Assembly (NCBI GenBank): GCA_040903745.1
Contig: JBBDUV010000037.1
Coordinates: 62,001 to 126,000 of the forward strand
Direction: 5' to 3'
DNA length: 64,000 nt
Source of the DNA: M55B112 sp040903745
GTDB lineage: Bacteria; Bacteroidota; Bacteroidia; Bacteroidales; GCA-2748055
Part shown: positions 55,533 through 64,000 of the stretch, one piece after another
Layout: every line of letters starts with the position of its first letter
Position numbering within the stretch: the first letter of the stretch is position 1
Notes under the pieces: model-generated
What the model was told of the DNA's origin: nothing
What the model saw: only the letters and a program-made list of their open reading frames with translations
The model's database searches: none
Made by a program: the position numbers and the translations under genes

Positions 55533-58500
55533 ATGCCTGCTAAAGATCAGTTCGTTCATGTTGGATGCGATATCGGCTCCATCTCCATCAATACAGTGGT
55601 TATGGATAACGACCGAACCATCCTCGAAAACCGGTATGACCTCTGCCACGGCAAGCCTTTTGAGCTGTTCCTCAAAATCCTGACCGACCTGGAGCAAAAA
55701 TATCCCTCCAACCAGATCCGTCTCATAGGCCTTACCGGTACCGGGGGAAAGCTCCTGCAGACGCTGGTCGGCGGACATTACATTAACGAGGTGGTGGCAC
55801 AGTCGACCGCCACCGCAGCGCTCTACCCCCAGGCACGCACCATCATCGAGATGGGCGGCGAAGACTCCAAGCTGATTATCATGGAGAATACCCCCACAAC
55901 CTCCAGATTGTCAGACTTCGAAATGAACACCCTCTGTGCCGCCGGCACCGGCTCGTTCCTCGATCAGCAGGCCAAGAGAATCGGGGTCTCCATAGAAAAG
56001 GAATTCGGCGAGTTGGCCCTTAAATCCGGGAACCCGCCACGCATCGCCGGCCGCTGCAGCGTATTCGCCAAAAGCGATATGATCCACCTGCAGCAGATCG
56101 CCACCCCGGTGCACGATATTGTCGCCGGACTCTGCTTCGCCGTGGCCCGCAATTTCATCAGCTCCCTCGGCCGCGGCAAAACGATCCACTTCCCGGTGGT
56201 CTTCCAGGGGGGTGTCGCCGCCAACGCAGGCATGGTGCGCGCCTTCAATGAACTGCTGCAAGCCGGTCCCGGCGACCTGATCATCCCCGATTACCACGCC
56301 TCCATGGGGGCGATCGGCGCCCTCTATAACCTCATGGACCAATCGTCCGTGAAACCCAACCCCTACACCGGCACAAAAAAACTCTCCACCTACCTCACCA
56401 GCGAAAAATCGCGCGGCAAAAGCTGGAAACCGCTCCACACGCCCAAAGCCAACTACAACAAGGAGGTGTACAACTTCCCCGCCGGCACAGACCCCTACCC
56501 GGTATACCTCGGTCTCGACGTGGGATCGCTCAGTACCAACGTGGTACTCATCGACGACCAGAACCGCGTGGTCGCCCGCCGCTACCTCCCCACCGCCAGC
56601 AAGCCGCTCGAAGCGATCCGCCGTGGTATGCAAGAGATCAATGATGAGGTGGGTGAGCGCGTGGTGGTAAAGGCCGCCGGTACCACCGGATCGGGCAGGT
56701 ACCTTACCGGCGATTTTATCGGCGCCGACCTGATCCGCAATGAGATCACCGCACAGGCCACCGCCGCCATCGCCTGCGATCCCGAGGTGGATACGATCTT
56801 CGAGATCGGCGGACAGGATTCAAAGTACATCAGCATCGATAACGGTGTAGTGGTCGATTTCGAGATGAACAAGGTATGTGCCGCCGGAACGGGATCCTTC
56901 CTGGAGGAGCAGGCCGAAAAGCTGGAGATCAACATCGTGGAGGAGTTCGGGAACCTGGCACTGCAAGCCGACAGACCCGCCGGAATGGGCGACCGGTGTA
57001 CGGTGTTCATGGAGTCTGACCTCAACTCCTTCCAGCAGAAAGGGGTGGAGGCGAAAAACCTGGTGGGCGGACTCGCCTACTCGATTGTACACAACTACAT
57101 CCAGAAGGTGGTGCGTAAAAAACGGATCGGCAACCACATCCTCTTCCAGGGCGGGGTGACGAACAACCGTGCTGTTGTAGCCGCCTTCGAGCAGGTAACC
57201 GGAAAAAAGATCCACATCCCACCCCACTTCGACGTTACCGGTGCCATCGGTGCCGCCATGCTGGCACGCGATCATGTAAAGGAAAACAACCTGGAGCCCA
57301 GGTTCAAGGGGTTTGATATCAGCAAGATCCCCTACTCGGTCGACAAGTTCACCTGTAAAAGCTGCTCCAACCAGTGCGAAATCAGGCGTATTAAAATCGA
57401 AGGGGAGAAAAAACCGCTCTTCTTCGGCGGCCGCTGCGAAAAGTATGAGCGCGACGAACGCAAAGGAAAGGGAAAGGATATCCCCAACTATTTCGAAGAG
57501 CGAAATGCCATGCTGCTCGAAGATTTTCAGAATACCCCGCGACAGGAGGGTAGGACGGTAATCGGCATCCCGCGCGGACTGATGGCCTTCTACCAGCAGT
57601 TCCCCTTCTGGCGCACCTTCTTCGAGACACTCGGATTCCAGGTGGTGGTCTCCGAAGAGACCAATACCGGCATTATCAAAAAAGGGCTCAGCAAGATCGT
57701 GGCCGAAACCTGCTTCCCCGTAGAGGTGATGCACGGTCATATCTACGAACTACTCGACGACCCGGAAGTCGACTACGTCTTCACCCCTTTCATGATCAAC
57801 TCCAAAGCAGAGAAAGACAACTCCACCAACAGCTGTAACTGTCCATGGGTACAAACCTACCCCTTCATGGCACAGGCCTCCATGGAAAAAAGCCGGCGCT
57901 CCAAACTGCTCATGCCGGCACTCAACTTCCGCTATTTTGGAAAGGTCACCGCGAAGGAGCTGTACGACGGGATCGGGAAAAAATTCAGGATCACGAAAAA
58001 ACAGATCACGAAAGCGATGTACCTGGCCGATCAGAAACAGGAACTGTTCGAGGAGAAGATCGCACAACGTGGTCGCGAAGTGCTGACCACACTACCGGCA
58101 GACAAAGAGTGCCTGGTGATCATGGGAAGGCCCTATAACACGGGCGATCCCGCGCTGAACCTGAACATGGTGGATAAGCTGATCAACATGGATGTGGTAC
58201 CGGTACCGATGGACTATCTCCCGCTGAAGGAGGAGCGGATCACGGACGACTACAACATGATGTACTGGCCGAATGGACAGAAGATCCTGGCAGCGGCGCG
58301 TATCGTTGCCCGCGACAAGCGACTGCATGCCGTTTATATGGGCAACTTCAGGTGCGGTCCCGACTCCTTCCTCTCCCATTTTGTTTCCGAGGAGATGGCA
58401 GGAAAGCCCATCATGGAGATTGAGATCGACGAACACAGTGCCGACGCGGGGATGATCACCCGGTATGAGGCGTTTCTCGACAGCCTCAGGGGCTCACGTA

Positions 58501-59798
58501 CAGCAAAAAAAGAGCCGGGGAAAATTCACCGGCCCGGAAAATCCAGGGCCACACCCATGGAGGGTCGTACACTCTGGTTCCCCTACATGAACGACGCCTC
58601 ACATGTGGTAGCTGCCACTGCACGCAGCTTCGGCATCAACTCCGAATCACTCCCGATGCAGAACGATGAGGATCTGGAGATCGCACGGAAGTATACCTCC
58701 GGCAGGGAGTGCTTCCCGATGATCGCCACCACAGGCAGCTTCCTGAAAAAGCTGATGGAACCGGGTACCGATCCGTCCAAAACAAGCTTCTTCATGCCCG
58801 ACCACCATGGTCCTTGCAGGTTCGGACAGTACAACAAGTTCCAGCGGGTGCTCTTCGACAGGCTCGGGTATGAGAAGGCGGAGATCATCTCCCCCAGCAA
58901 CGACAACTCCTACGAGGATATCTCGGGCGGACATGGCACCAAATTCAGGTTTAACTGCTGGAAAGGATTTGTGGCGGTCGACCTGCTCAGAAAATTCAAG
59001 CAGGAGCATAAACCGTATGAGCTAATCCCCGGCACCACCGGGATGGTATACCAACGTGGGCTCGACCAGATCGTAAAGTGCATGGAAAACGGGGCCAAAG
59101 GACTCCCCGAAACGATCGAACAGATCGGCAGATCCTTCAGCGAGATCCCCATCTCCAACGGAAAACGAAAGCCGATAGTCGCCGTAATGGGAGAGATCTT
59201 CATGCGCGACAACCCCTTCTGCAGCGCCTTCCTGGTCGACCGGCTCGAAAAATTCGGTGCGGAGACCTGGATCGCCGGGTTTGCCGAATGGCTCACCTAC
59301 TCCACCATCCGGTACACGCGCGACAGCCGCTGGAAAGGGGATTACAAAGGGATCCTGCAATCGAAGATTCAGGAGTTCATGCAGAACCGGTCGGCCGCGA
59401 AGATCATCAAACCGGTGCACCACTTGTTCGACCACCATCTGGAGGTGAGCGTACGCGAGATGCTCGATGCCTGCGGACCCTATGTGCACAGGCACTACGA
59501 CGGCGACCCGGCACCCAATCTGGGCACTTCGGCAGTACTCGCTAACCGCGGCATCTCGGGGATCGCCAATATCGAGCCGTTCACATGCATGCCGGGAACG
59601 GTGGTATCGTCGGTGGGCGGAAGCTTCCGGGAGGACCACAACAACATCCCGATGGTGGTAATTTCATACGACGGACAGGAAGATGCATCGATCGAGCTTC
59701 GCCTGCAAGCCTTCATGCACCAGGCATACCAGTATGCCGAAAGGCACAGACTCACAGATAAAAGCAGGGTGATACACCAGGCAACAAAAACAGTATAA
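55533..59798 (+). CDS. Giant 2-hydroxyacyl-CoA dehydratase activase (two BcrAD/BadFG domains plus DUF2229)
   Basis: 1421 residues, GC-rich. Two ASKHA ATPase modules follow each other: residues 1-300 (GCDIGSISINTVVM, TGTGGKLLQTL, EMGGEDSKLI, CAAGTGSFLDQQAKRIG) and about 325-600 (GLDVGSLSTNVVLI, TTGSGRYLTGDF, EIGGQDSKYI, NKVCAAGTGSFLEEQA). Next comes a Cys-rich linker (CKSCSNQCEIRR, GGRCEKYE), then DUF2229 (IGIPRGLMAFYQQFPFW) and a HgdB-like C-terminal half with conserved cysteines. Activases of this kind use ATP to drive an electron into a [4Fe-4S] partner. No dehydratase subunits are adjacent; the C-terminal part may supply that role itself. Found mainly in anaerobes. Confidence 0.9.
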   Translation: MPAKDQFVHVGCDIGSISINTVVMDNDRTILENRYDLCHGKPFELFLKILTDLEQKYPSNQIRLIGLTGTGGKLLQTLVGGHYINEVVAQSTATAALYPQARTIIEMGGEDSKLIIMENTPTTSRLSDFEMNTLCAAGTGSFLDQQAKRIGVSIEKEFGELALKSGNPPRIAGRCSVFAKSDMIHLQQIATPVHDIVAGLCFAVARNFISSLGRGKTIHFPVVFQGGVAANAGMVRAFNELLQAGPGDLIIPDYHASMGAIGALYNLMDQSSVKPNPYTGTKKLSTYLTSEKSRGKSWKPLHTPKANYNKEVYNFPAGTDPYPVYLGLDVGSLSTNVVLIDDQNRVVARRYLPTASKPLEAIRRGMQEINDEVGERVVVKAAGTTGSGRYLTGDFIGADLIRNEITAQATAAIACDPEVDTIFEIGGQDSKYISIDNGVVVDFEMNKVCAAGTGSFLEEQAEKLEINIVEEFGNLALQADRPAGMGDRCTVFMESDLNSFQQKGVEAKNLVGGLAYSIVHNYIQKVVRKKRIGNHILFQGGVTNNRAVVAAFEQVTGKKIHIPPHFDVTGAIGAAMLARDHVKENNLEPRFKGFDISKIPYSVDKFTCKSCSNQCEIRRIKIEGEKKPLFFGGRCEKYERDERKGKGKDIPNYFEERNAMLLEDFQNTPRQEGRTVIGIPRGLMAFYQQFPFWRTFFETLGFQVVVSEETNTGIIKKGLSKIVAETCFPVEVMHGHIYELLDDPEVDYVFTPFMINSKAEKDNSTNSCNCPWVQTYPFMAQASMEKSRRSKLLMPALNFRYFGKVTAKELYDGIGKKFRITKKQITKAMYLADQKQELFEEKIAQRGREVLTTLPADKECLVIMGRPYNTGDPALNLNMVDKLINMDVVPVPMDYLPLKEERITDDYNMMYWPNGQKILAAARIVARDKRLHAVYMGNFRCGPDSFLSHFVSEEMAGKPIMEIEIDEHSADAGMITRYEAFLDSLRGSRTAKKEPGKIHRPGKSRATPMEGRTLWFPYMNDASHVVAATARSFGINSESLPMQNDEDLEIARKYTSGRECFPMIATTGSFLKKLMEPGTDPSKTSFFMPDHHGPCRFGQYNKFQRVLFDRLGYEKAEIISPSNDNSYEDISGGHGTKFRFNCWKGFVAVDLLRKFKQEHKPYELIPGTTGMVYQRGLDQIVKCMENGAKGLPETIEQIGRSFSEIPISNGKRKPIVAVMGEIFMRDNPFCSAFLVDRLEKFGAETWIAGFAEWLTYSTIRYTRDSRWKGDYKGILQSKIQEFMQNRSAAKIIKPVHHLFDHHLEVSVREMLDACGPYVHRHYDGDPAPNLGTSAVLANRGISGIANIEPFTCMPGTVVSSVGGSFREDHNNIPMVVISYDGQEDASIELRLQAFMHQAYQYAERHRLTDKSRVIHQATKTV

Positions 59799-59836
59799 GT
59801 AGTTATCTTTGTTCCGCAACCAAAGTTTTTCTGCCA

Positions 59837-60697
59837 ATGACCGTTCCCGATCTCTGTTTCATCCTCTACAAACCCGCTGTGCCTGGGAACATCGGAGCCA
59901 GTGCCCGCGCCATAAAGACCATGGGATTCAGAGAGCTGCGGCTCATCGATCCGGCCGACCACCTCTCCGACGAAGCGAAGATGATGGCACACGGCTCGCA
60001 CGATATCCTTGAAAACTGCAAGGTATTCGACACCTACGATGAAGCGGTGACCGACATCAGCTTCGTCATCTGCACCACCGCCAAAAAACGCTCCGCCAAG
60101 GTCGACTATATCCCCGCACCGCAGCTGGCACAATTCATTGTCGCCAAATCGGACGTTACCGGAAAGATCGCAATCGTATTCGGCAGCGAGGAGAGCGGGC
60201 TTCCCAATAATATATTGCTGAAAGCCAATGTGGGGGTAACGATCCCGATGGCAACGGGCTACCCGTCGCTCAACCTGTCGCAGGCGGTAATGACCATCGC
60301 CTATGAATGTTCTACCGGGGCAGAAAGGATCAGGTCTGCAGATGAAAAGTATGAATCATTAGCCAAACCAAGTGCACCATCCGCTGGAAAAAAGCCTCTG
60401 TCAGGAGAAGAAAAGATTGAGAAAAAATTAGCCGAAGAGATAGAATTATCTGACGAAAAAAAAGATGCTATTAAAAGTAAAAATAGCCTTGACCCGGAAT
60501 CGCAAAGACAGTCACATGAAACCTGGAAAGAACTTCAGGAACGCACATCTGTGATCCTTCAGGAAGCCGGCATCCATCCTCCCACCCCGCTCTACCACCG
60601 TATCATTGAACGGATGTCGATGATGAAGGCCTCCGATGCGAGGCTGGTGCACTCGGTTACCTCCCGGATCATCAAGTTGCTGAGAAACTCAAACTGA
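59837..60697 (+). CDS. trmJ: TrmJ/TrmH-type tRNA 2'-O-methyltransferase
   Basis: 286 residues. Residues 1-165 form the SPOUT knot domain with the signatures ILYKPAVPGNIGASARAIKT (9-28), VFGSEESGLP (motif 2) and YPSLNLSQAVMTIAYE (motif 3), all expected for TrmJ (Cm32/Um32) methyltransferases. A charged, variable insertion (KKPLSGEEKIEKKLAEE region) precedes the C-terminal helices (RTSVILQEAGIHPPTP, ERMSMMKASDARLVHS). The gene follows the giant activase by 38 bases, probably co-transcribed. A terminator shared with the convergent oxidoreductase follows. Confidence 0.88.
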   Translation: MTVPDLCFILYKPAVPGNIGASARAIKTMGFRELRLIDPADHLSDEAKMMAHGSHDILENCKVFDTYDEAVTDISFVICTTAKKRSAKVDYIPAPQLAQFIVAKSDVTGKIAIVFGSEESGLPNNILLKANVGVTIPMATGYPSLNLSQAVMTIAYECSTGAERIRSADEKYESLAKPSAPSAGKKPLSGEEKIEKKLAEEIELSDEKKDAIKSKNSLDPESQRQSHETWKELQERTSVILQEAGIHPPTPLYHRIIERMSMMKASDARLVHSVTSRIIKLLRNSN

Positions 60698-60832
60698 GTC
60701 CGGCAATTGAATCCCTCATCATTGATGACAAATCATTTAGCTTAATAATGCAGAAGGACCTGAAGAAAATAGAAGGAGGCCGAATTCTCTGAAATGGAAA
60801 TTTCTTCCAATAAGCTAAAAAACAAAGCAAAA

Positions 60833-60858
60833 GAGGCTGTCCCAATCGGAACAGCCTC
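60833..60858. terminator. Bidirectional terminator hairpin
   Basis: GAGGCTGT (60833-60840) pairs with ACAGCCTC (60851-60858). On the minus strand it is followed by TTTTGCTTTGTTTTTT, on the plus strand by ATTAAAAAAT, between convergent genes. Confidence 0.75.
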
Positions 60859-60881
60859 ATTAAAAAATATTTCAGGAACCG

Positions 60882-62375
60882 TTATGTCAATTTCCAGCCT
60901 TCACGGTATTCATGCTTGATCATCTCCTCAGCAAACGGTTTCGCCTTCACGGTCTCATGCTCTGTTTTGAAGTGCGGGTGACCCTGCTCGATGTAGAAGG
61001 TGTCTGACTTCACGATCCGTACCTCATCGTTGTCTGATATATTGGTAATCTTCATCGCCTCACCATCCCACTGCAGTTCACGTTTCAGGTCCTGCAGACG
61101 TACGGCCAGGTTACCCATCACGACCATCTCATTAAGCGGTCCCGAATAGTTAAAGTTGGAGCTTGGCTGCAACCTGTTTTCAGGACTCTCCTTGCAGGCC
61201 CTTACCCAGTCCATTTCGTGACTGGTCTCAATGCGACGAAGTTTTTTCGGAGCCTTGTATTCATTTGTTGCCTCCTTGCCGTCGATCCATAGTCTTGGCT
61301 CCCTGCCATAGGTTCCGCAAGTGATCGTACCAAACTCACCTTCAAAAATATTTCCTCCACTCCGGTCACCCATGATCTCGCCATCCTTGAGTTCCGGGAT
61401 CCGCTCAGGCATCATACCTCCATCATACCATGTAACATGCACATCGGGCATTGCGAGCTTCGGAAGGTTTTCCCTGGCAGGGAACCTGTAATGTACCACC
61501 TCTGCCTGGGGAGCACTCTCTGTATTAAACAATGTAGAGCTTCCCTGCACTGCAACCGGGTGACCAAGTTTCAGGCCCATGAAAACAGGATCGAGAATAT
61601 GACAGGCCATATCACCCAATGCACCGGTACCGAAATCCCACCATCCTCTCCAGTTCCATGGAGTGTAAGCCTCATGATAGGGCCGCATCATCGCCGGACC
61701 GATAAACAGATCCCAGTCAAGCGTCTTGGGCACCTTCATCTTCTCTGTTGGACGTTCCAATCCCTGCGGCCAGATCGGACGATTGGTCCATGCATGCACC
61801 CGCTTCACCTCACCGATGGCACCGTCCCAAAGCCATTCGCAAATGGTGCGGACCCCTTCGCCCGAGTTCCCCTGGTTTCCCATCTGGGAAGCAACCCTGG
61901 TCTCTTCAGCCTTCAACCTCAACATTCGTGATTCATATACCGTATGGGTAAGAGGCTTCTGCAAATAAACATGCTTGCCGAGCGACATGGCCGCCATGGC
62001 TGTGATCGCGTGCGTATGGTCGGGAGTGGCAATCACCACTGCATCAATGGAATCGGCCATCTCATCCAACATGATGCGGTAGTCCTTGTATTTTTTGGCA
62101 TTCGGATAGTTCCCAAAAGTCTCTTTGGAATAGTTCCAGTCAACATCGCAAACAGCTACAATGTTTTGCGAATTCATATTGTCGAGGTTCCTTCCTCCCA
62201 TACCGCCAACACCAATACCTACAATATTCAATTTATCGCTGGGAGCTGTACGGCCCCTGGCACTGATGATCCCGCTTGGTAAAATTGTTAGTCCGGCTGC
62301 TGCTGCTGCCGATGTGGCAACAAACTGTCGCCTGGAGACACCCTTTTTCTCCTTTGAGTTTTCTGGTTGTTTCAT
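60882..62375 (-). CDS. Exported Gfo/Idh/MocA-family oxidoreductase with Tat leader
   Basis: 497 residues. The leader SRRQFVATSAAAAAGLTILP (14-33) is a Tat signal, so a folded, cofactor-loaded enzyme is exported to the periplasm. The Rossmann motif GIGVGGMGGRNL (53-64) binds NAD(P). The conserved catalytic Lys region is KHVYLQKPLTH (GFO 'EKP' equivalent), and the substrate-binding C-terminal sheet includes RIETSHEMDWVRACK. Members oxidise sugars or act as glycosidases in glycan loci; no partner gene is adjacent. It ends next to the shared terminator. Confidence 0.9.
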   Translation of the reverse strand: MKQPENSKEKKGVSRRQFVATSAAAAAGLTILPSGIISARGRTAPSDKLNIVGIGVGGMGGRNLDNMNSQNIVAVCDVDWNYSKETFGNYPNAKKYKDYRIMLDEMADSIDAVVIATPDHTHAITAMAAMSLGKHVYLQKPLTHTVYESRMLRLKAEETRVASQMGNQGNSGEGVRTICEWLWDGAIGEVKRVHAWTNRPIWPQGLERPTEKMKVPKTLDWDLFIGPAMMRPYHEAYTPWNWRGWWDFGTGALGDMACHILDPVFMGLKLGHPVAVQGSSTLFNTESAPQAEVVHYRFPARENLPKLAMPDVHVTWYDGGMMPERIPELKDGEIMGDRSGGNIFEGEFGTITCGTYGREPRLWIDGKEATNEYKAPKKLRRIETSHEMDWVRACKESPENRLQPSSNFNYSGPLNEMVVMGNLAVRLQDLKRELQWDGEAMKITNISDNDEVRIVKSDTFYIEQGHPHFKTEHETVKAKPFAEEMIKHEYREGWKLT

Positions 62376-62584
62376 AATGATCTCTGTTTTATTTTAAAAT
62401 TGATTAACTGCATCTTAGCGGCTACACCTCTGTGGTATAAGAATAGGTTTTAGGCAGGAAAGATAATCAATCGAATTAAAAATTCCTAAATAATGATGTC
62501 TTGCATTACAGCGCTTCATTATCTTTGAGACGAAAATGTATATCGACCCTAAAAACACTTTTCAAAAAATCCGGATTCTAAAAA

Positions 62585-63232
62585 ATGGCCACCGAAGACG
62601 AAAAATATATCCGCGACCTGATCGCTGAAGGGGAGCACCAACAGCAGGATTTTAAATTTGAGATCAGCGATGCCAGGAAAATCGCCCGTACACTCGTCGC
62701 CTTTGCCAATACCGATGGTGGAAGACTGCTGATCGGCGTAAAGGACAACGGGAAAATCTCCGGGATAAAATCGGAGGAAGAGTACTACATGATCGACGGT
62801 GCGGCATCCATCTACTGCAAACCTGAAATTCCCTTTATCAGCTTCCACCGTGTGGCAGAGGGAAAGAACATCCTGGAAGTTATCATTAAACCATCAGAAA
62901 AAAAGCCCCATTATGCGCGTGATGAAGAGAACCGCTGGCTTGCCTATCACCGCGTAAACGACCAGAATTTCCTGGCCGGCTATATCCAGCTCCAGGTGTG
63001 GAAACGGGAAAAACGTGATCGTGGCACTTTCATAGAATACTCGGAAAATGAAAAAAAGGTGCTAGGGATACTGCGCAACGAAGAGCTGACAGATATTGCC
63101 ACCCTGAGGGAAAAAACGGCGATCAGGAAAAAAACATTGCAACAGATTCTGATCAACCTGGTATCCCTCCGGGCAATTGCCATGGAGTTTTTGGACGAAA
63201 ACACCTTTTTCAGAATCAATGAAGAGGAGTAG
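62585..63232 (+). CDS. AlbA_2-domain putative nucleic-acid-binding protein
   Basis: 215 residues. The AlbA_2 (Schlafen AlbA_2) domain, residues about 10-135, has the signature ARTLVAFANTDGGRLLIGVK followed by DNGKISGI and HYARDEENRWLAYHRVNDQN. The C-terminal part is a winged-helix-like segment (NEKKVLGILRNEELTDIATL, then TAIRKKTLQQILINLVSLRA). It lacks the ATPase and RecG-like C-terminus whose relic lies at 9862-10260. Function unknown, probably a DNA- or RNA-binding regulator. It is 102 bases... upstream-spaced from cheR on the same strand and may be unrelated to it. Confidence 0.88.
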   Translation: MATEDEKYIRDLIAEGEHQQQDFKFEISDARKIARTLVAFANTDGGRLLIGVKDNGKISGIKSEEEYYMIDGAASIYCKPEIPFISFHRVAEGKNILEVIIKPSEKKPHYARDEENRWLAYHRVNDQNFLAGYIQLQVWKREKRDRGTFIEYSENEKKVLGILRNEELTDIATLREKTAIRKKTLQQILINLVSLRAIAMEFLDENTFFRINEEE

Positions 63233-63330
63233 TACATCGTTATCAGCTGAACGCGGATCTGCCGCAGCAGCCCTCCTCCCCTTTGTTCTTAAACGATTAT
63301 TGATTAGATTTACAAATGCTATGAACCACG

Positions 63331-64000
63331 ATGGGACTGAACGATTCTGACATACAGGAAACGGATATCAAAAGATTCCATGAGGCGATCACTGAATATT
63401 CTGCTTACGACTTCAGCGATTATTCTGTGAATTCCATAAAGAGGAGATTGTTTAAGATCATGGAGGAGTATGGCACAGATATGAACAGACTGATCAAAAT
63501 CATCAGCAATGATGCCCCGGCGCTGGAAGAGGTGGTAAAAAAACTCACTGTAAATACCACTGAGCTGTTCAGGGACCCCCCGGTCTGGAAAAGCATCCTG
63601 CATCATCTGCTCACCTCCTTCAATGATCAATCTACAATCCGTATATGGCATCCGGGCTGCTCCACCGGACAAGAGGTCTACTCGATGATGATCTTGCTGG
63701 ACCAGGTCGGACTCCTGCAAAGATCGGATATTTTTGCCAGCGACATCAATACGGATGTGATGGAGATCGCCAAAAAGGGAACCTACCGCCTCCGCTTCAA
63801 CAGGGAGTATGTTGAAAACTTTGACAAGGTATTTTCGGAGGAGGTCAACATTGTATCCGGAATAGAATTTGCCCCGCATGAGAAATACCTGACAATTGAA
63901 GAGATAAAAGACAGGATTTCAATGCAGACTTTCCTGCGGAAAAAACCAATATATAAAAAAATCGACCTGGTGAAGGACAATCATCATATTCATCAAAAAT
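63331..64000 (+). CDS. cheR: CheR-type protein-glutamate methyltransferase, cut by window edge
   Basis: The frame is open from the ATG at 63331 to the window end (223 codons visible). Residues 8-70 are the CheR N-terminal helical domain (FHEAITEYSAYDFSDYSVNS, KRRLFKIMEEYG). The methyltransferase part follows with TELFRDPPVWKSI, the SAM motif WHPGCSTGQEVYSMMI and FASDINTDVMEIAKKGTYRL. CheR-type enzymes use SAM to methylate glutamates of chemoreceptors, or act in CheB/CheR sensor hybrids. The motif 'C-S-T-G-Q-E' instead of 'A-x-S-x-G-E-E' is common in Bacteroidota members. The C-terminus and neighbours lie beyond the window. Confidence 0.88.
   Translation, partial: MGLNDSDIQETDIKRFHEAITEYSAYDFSDYSVNSIKRRLFKIMEEYGTDMNRLIKIISNDAPALEEVVKKLTVNTTELFRDPPVWKSILHHLLTSFNDQSTIRIWHPGCSTGQEVYSMMILLDQVGLLQRSDIFASDINTDVMEIAKKGTYRLRFNREYVENFDKVFSEEVNIVSGIEFAPHEKYLTIEEIKDRISMQTFLRKKPIYKKIDLVKDNHHIHQK

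Noticed and set aside
55911..59639. Long antisense open frames across the giant activase gene
   Set aside because: High GC and few stops on the reverse strand explain them; they have no family motifs and the forward frame carries strong domain signatures.
1..64000. CRISPR arrays, riboswitches and rRNA
   Set aside because: No regularly spaced repeats with unique spacers, no rRNA-like sequence and no riboswitch I could identify by eye.

Overview
The window comes from a Bacteroidota genome, most likely a marine or anaerobic Bacteroidales/Marinilabiliales-type organism. The evidence is a SusC/SusD pair, several secreted proteins with type IX secretion (T9SS) C-terminal tails, lipoproteins, TAnnTTTG-type promoters and a very large 2-hydroxyacyl-CoA dehydratase activase usually seen in anaerobes. 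The genus assignment is inference.

Layout. (1) 1-5485 is ordinary chromosome: an edge-truncated secreted protein, asd, hflX, a conserved lipoprotein and a TonB-like protein. (2) 5486-5559 is an intact tRNA-Ala(GGC). Its 3' 43 bases recur at 9580-9622 and 47175-47217, and each copy is followed by a different terminator hairpin. This is the signature of two tandem integrated islands at a tRNA gene. (3) Island A (about 5.56-9.6 kb) carries one chimeric secreted protein with two Ada-like metal-binding modules and a PKD/T9SS tail. (4) Island B (about 9.6-47.2 kb) is AT-rich and is a polysaccharide utilisation locus. It has secreted or lipoprotein pectin-lyase-fold enzymes (GH28/GH49-like and GH110-like), two intact GH127 enzymes plus a broken one, a SusC-SusD-lipoprotein operon, two putative TIM-barrel hydrolases, a PQQ-type beta-propeller protein, an esterase, an aldo/keto reductase, an AraC regulator and three inner-membrane transporters. 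It also has a four-enzyme module: enolase-superfamily enzyme, aldehyde dehydrogenase, KDPG-type aldolase, PfkB kinase. No integrase is visible. (5) 47.2-52.1 kb is a patchwork with remnants of a photolyase-like and an SDR gene, a DoxX-like gene, a CIA30 gene, and a metal-linked cassette (Cys-rich small protein plus HMA-TonB receptor) followed by a decayed second copy of the CIA30 5' region. (6) 52.1-64 kb is normal chromosome, GC-rich in 55.5-60.7 kb: SDR/DUF2867 protein, DUF4199 protein, giant activase, TrmJ-like methyltransferase, Gfo/Idh/MocA oxidoreductase, AlbA_2 protein and an edge-truncated cheR.

How the genes may work together. The enzyme set of island B best fits import and breakdown of a galactan containing 3,6-anhydrogalactose (carrageenan or agar type). 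GH127, GH129/DUF5696-like and GH110-like enzymes would trim oligosaccharides. The aldehyde dehydrogenase would oxidise anhydrogalactose to the acid, the enolase-superfamily enzyme would cycloisomerise it to 2-keto-3-deoxy-galactonate, and the kinase and aldolase would give pyruvate and glyceraldehyde-3-phosphate. This is inference from gene content. No endo-carrageenase or agarase is present, and only a sulfatase C-terminal remnant is seen, so the island looks like a downstream or partly eroded module.

The island carries many gene remnants: AlbA_2-protein C-terminus, GH127 fragment, sulfatase tail, hydrolase tail, T9SS tail, internally deleted PQQ gene and a frameshifted zinc-finger gene. This indicates repeated gain and loss.
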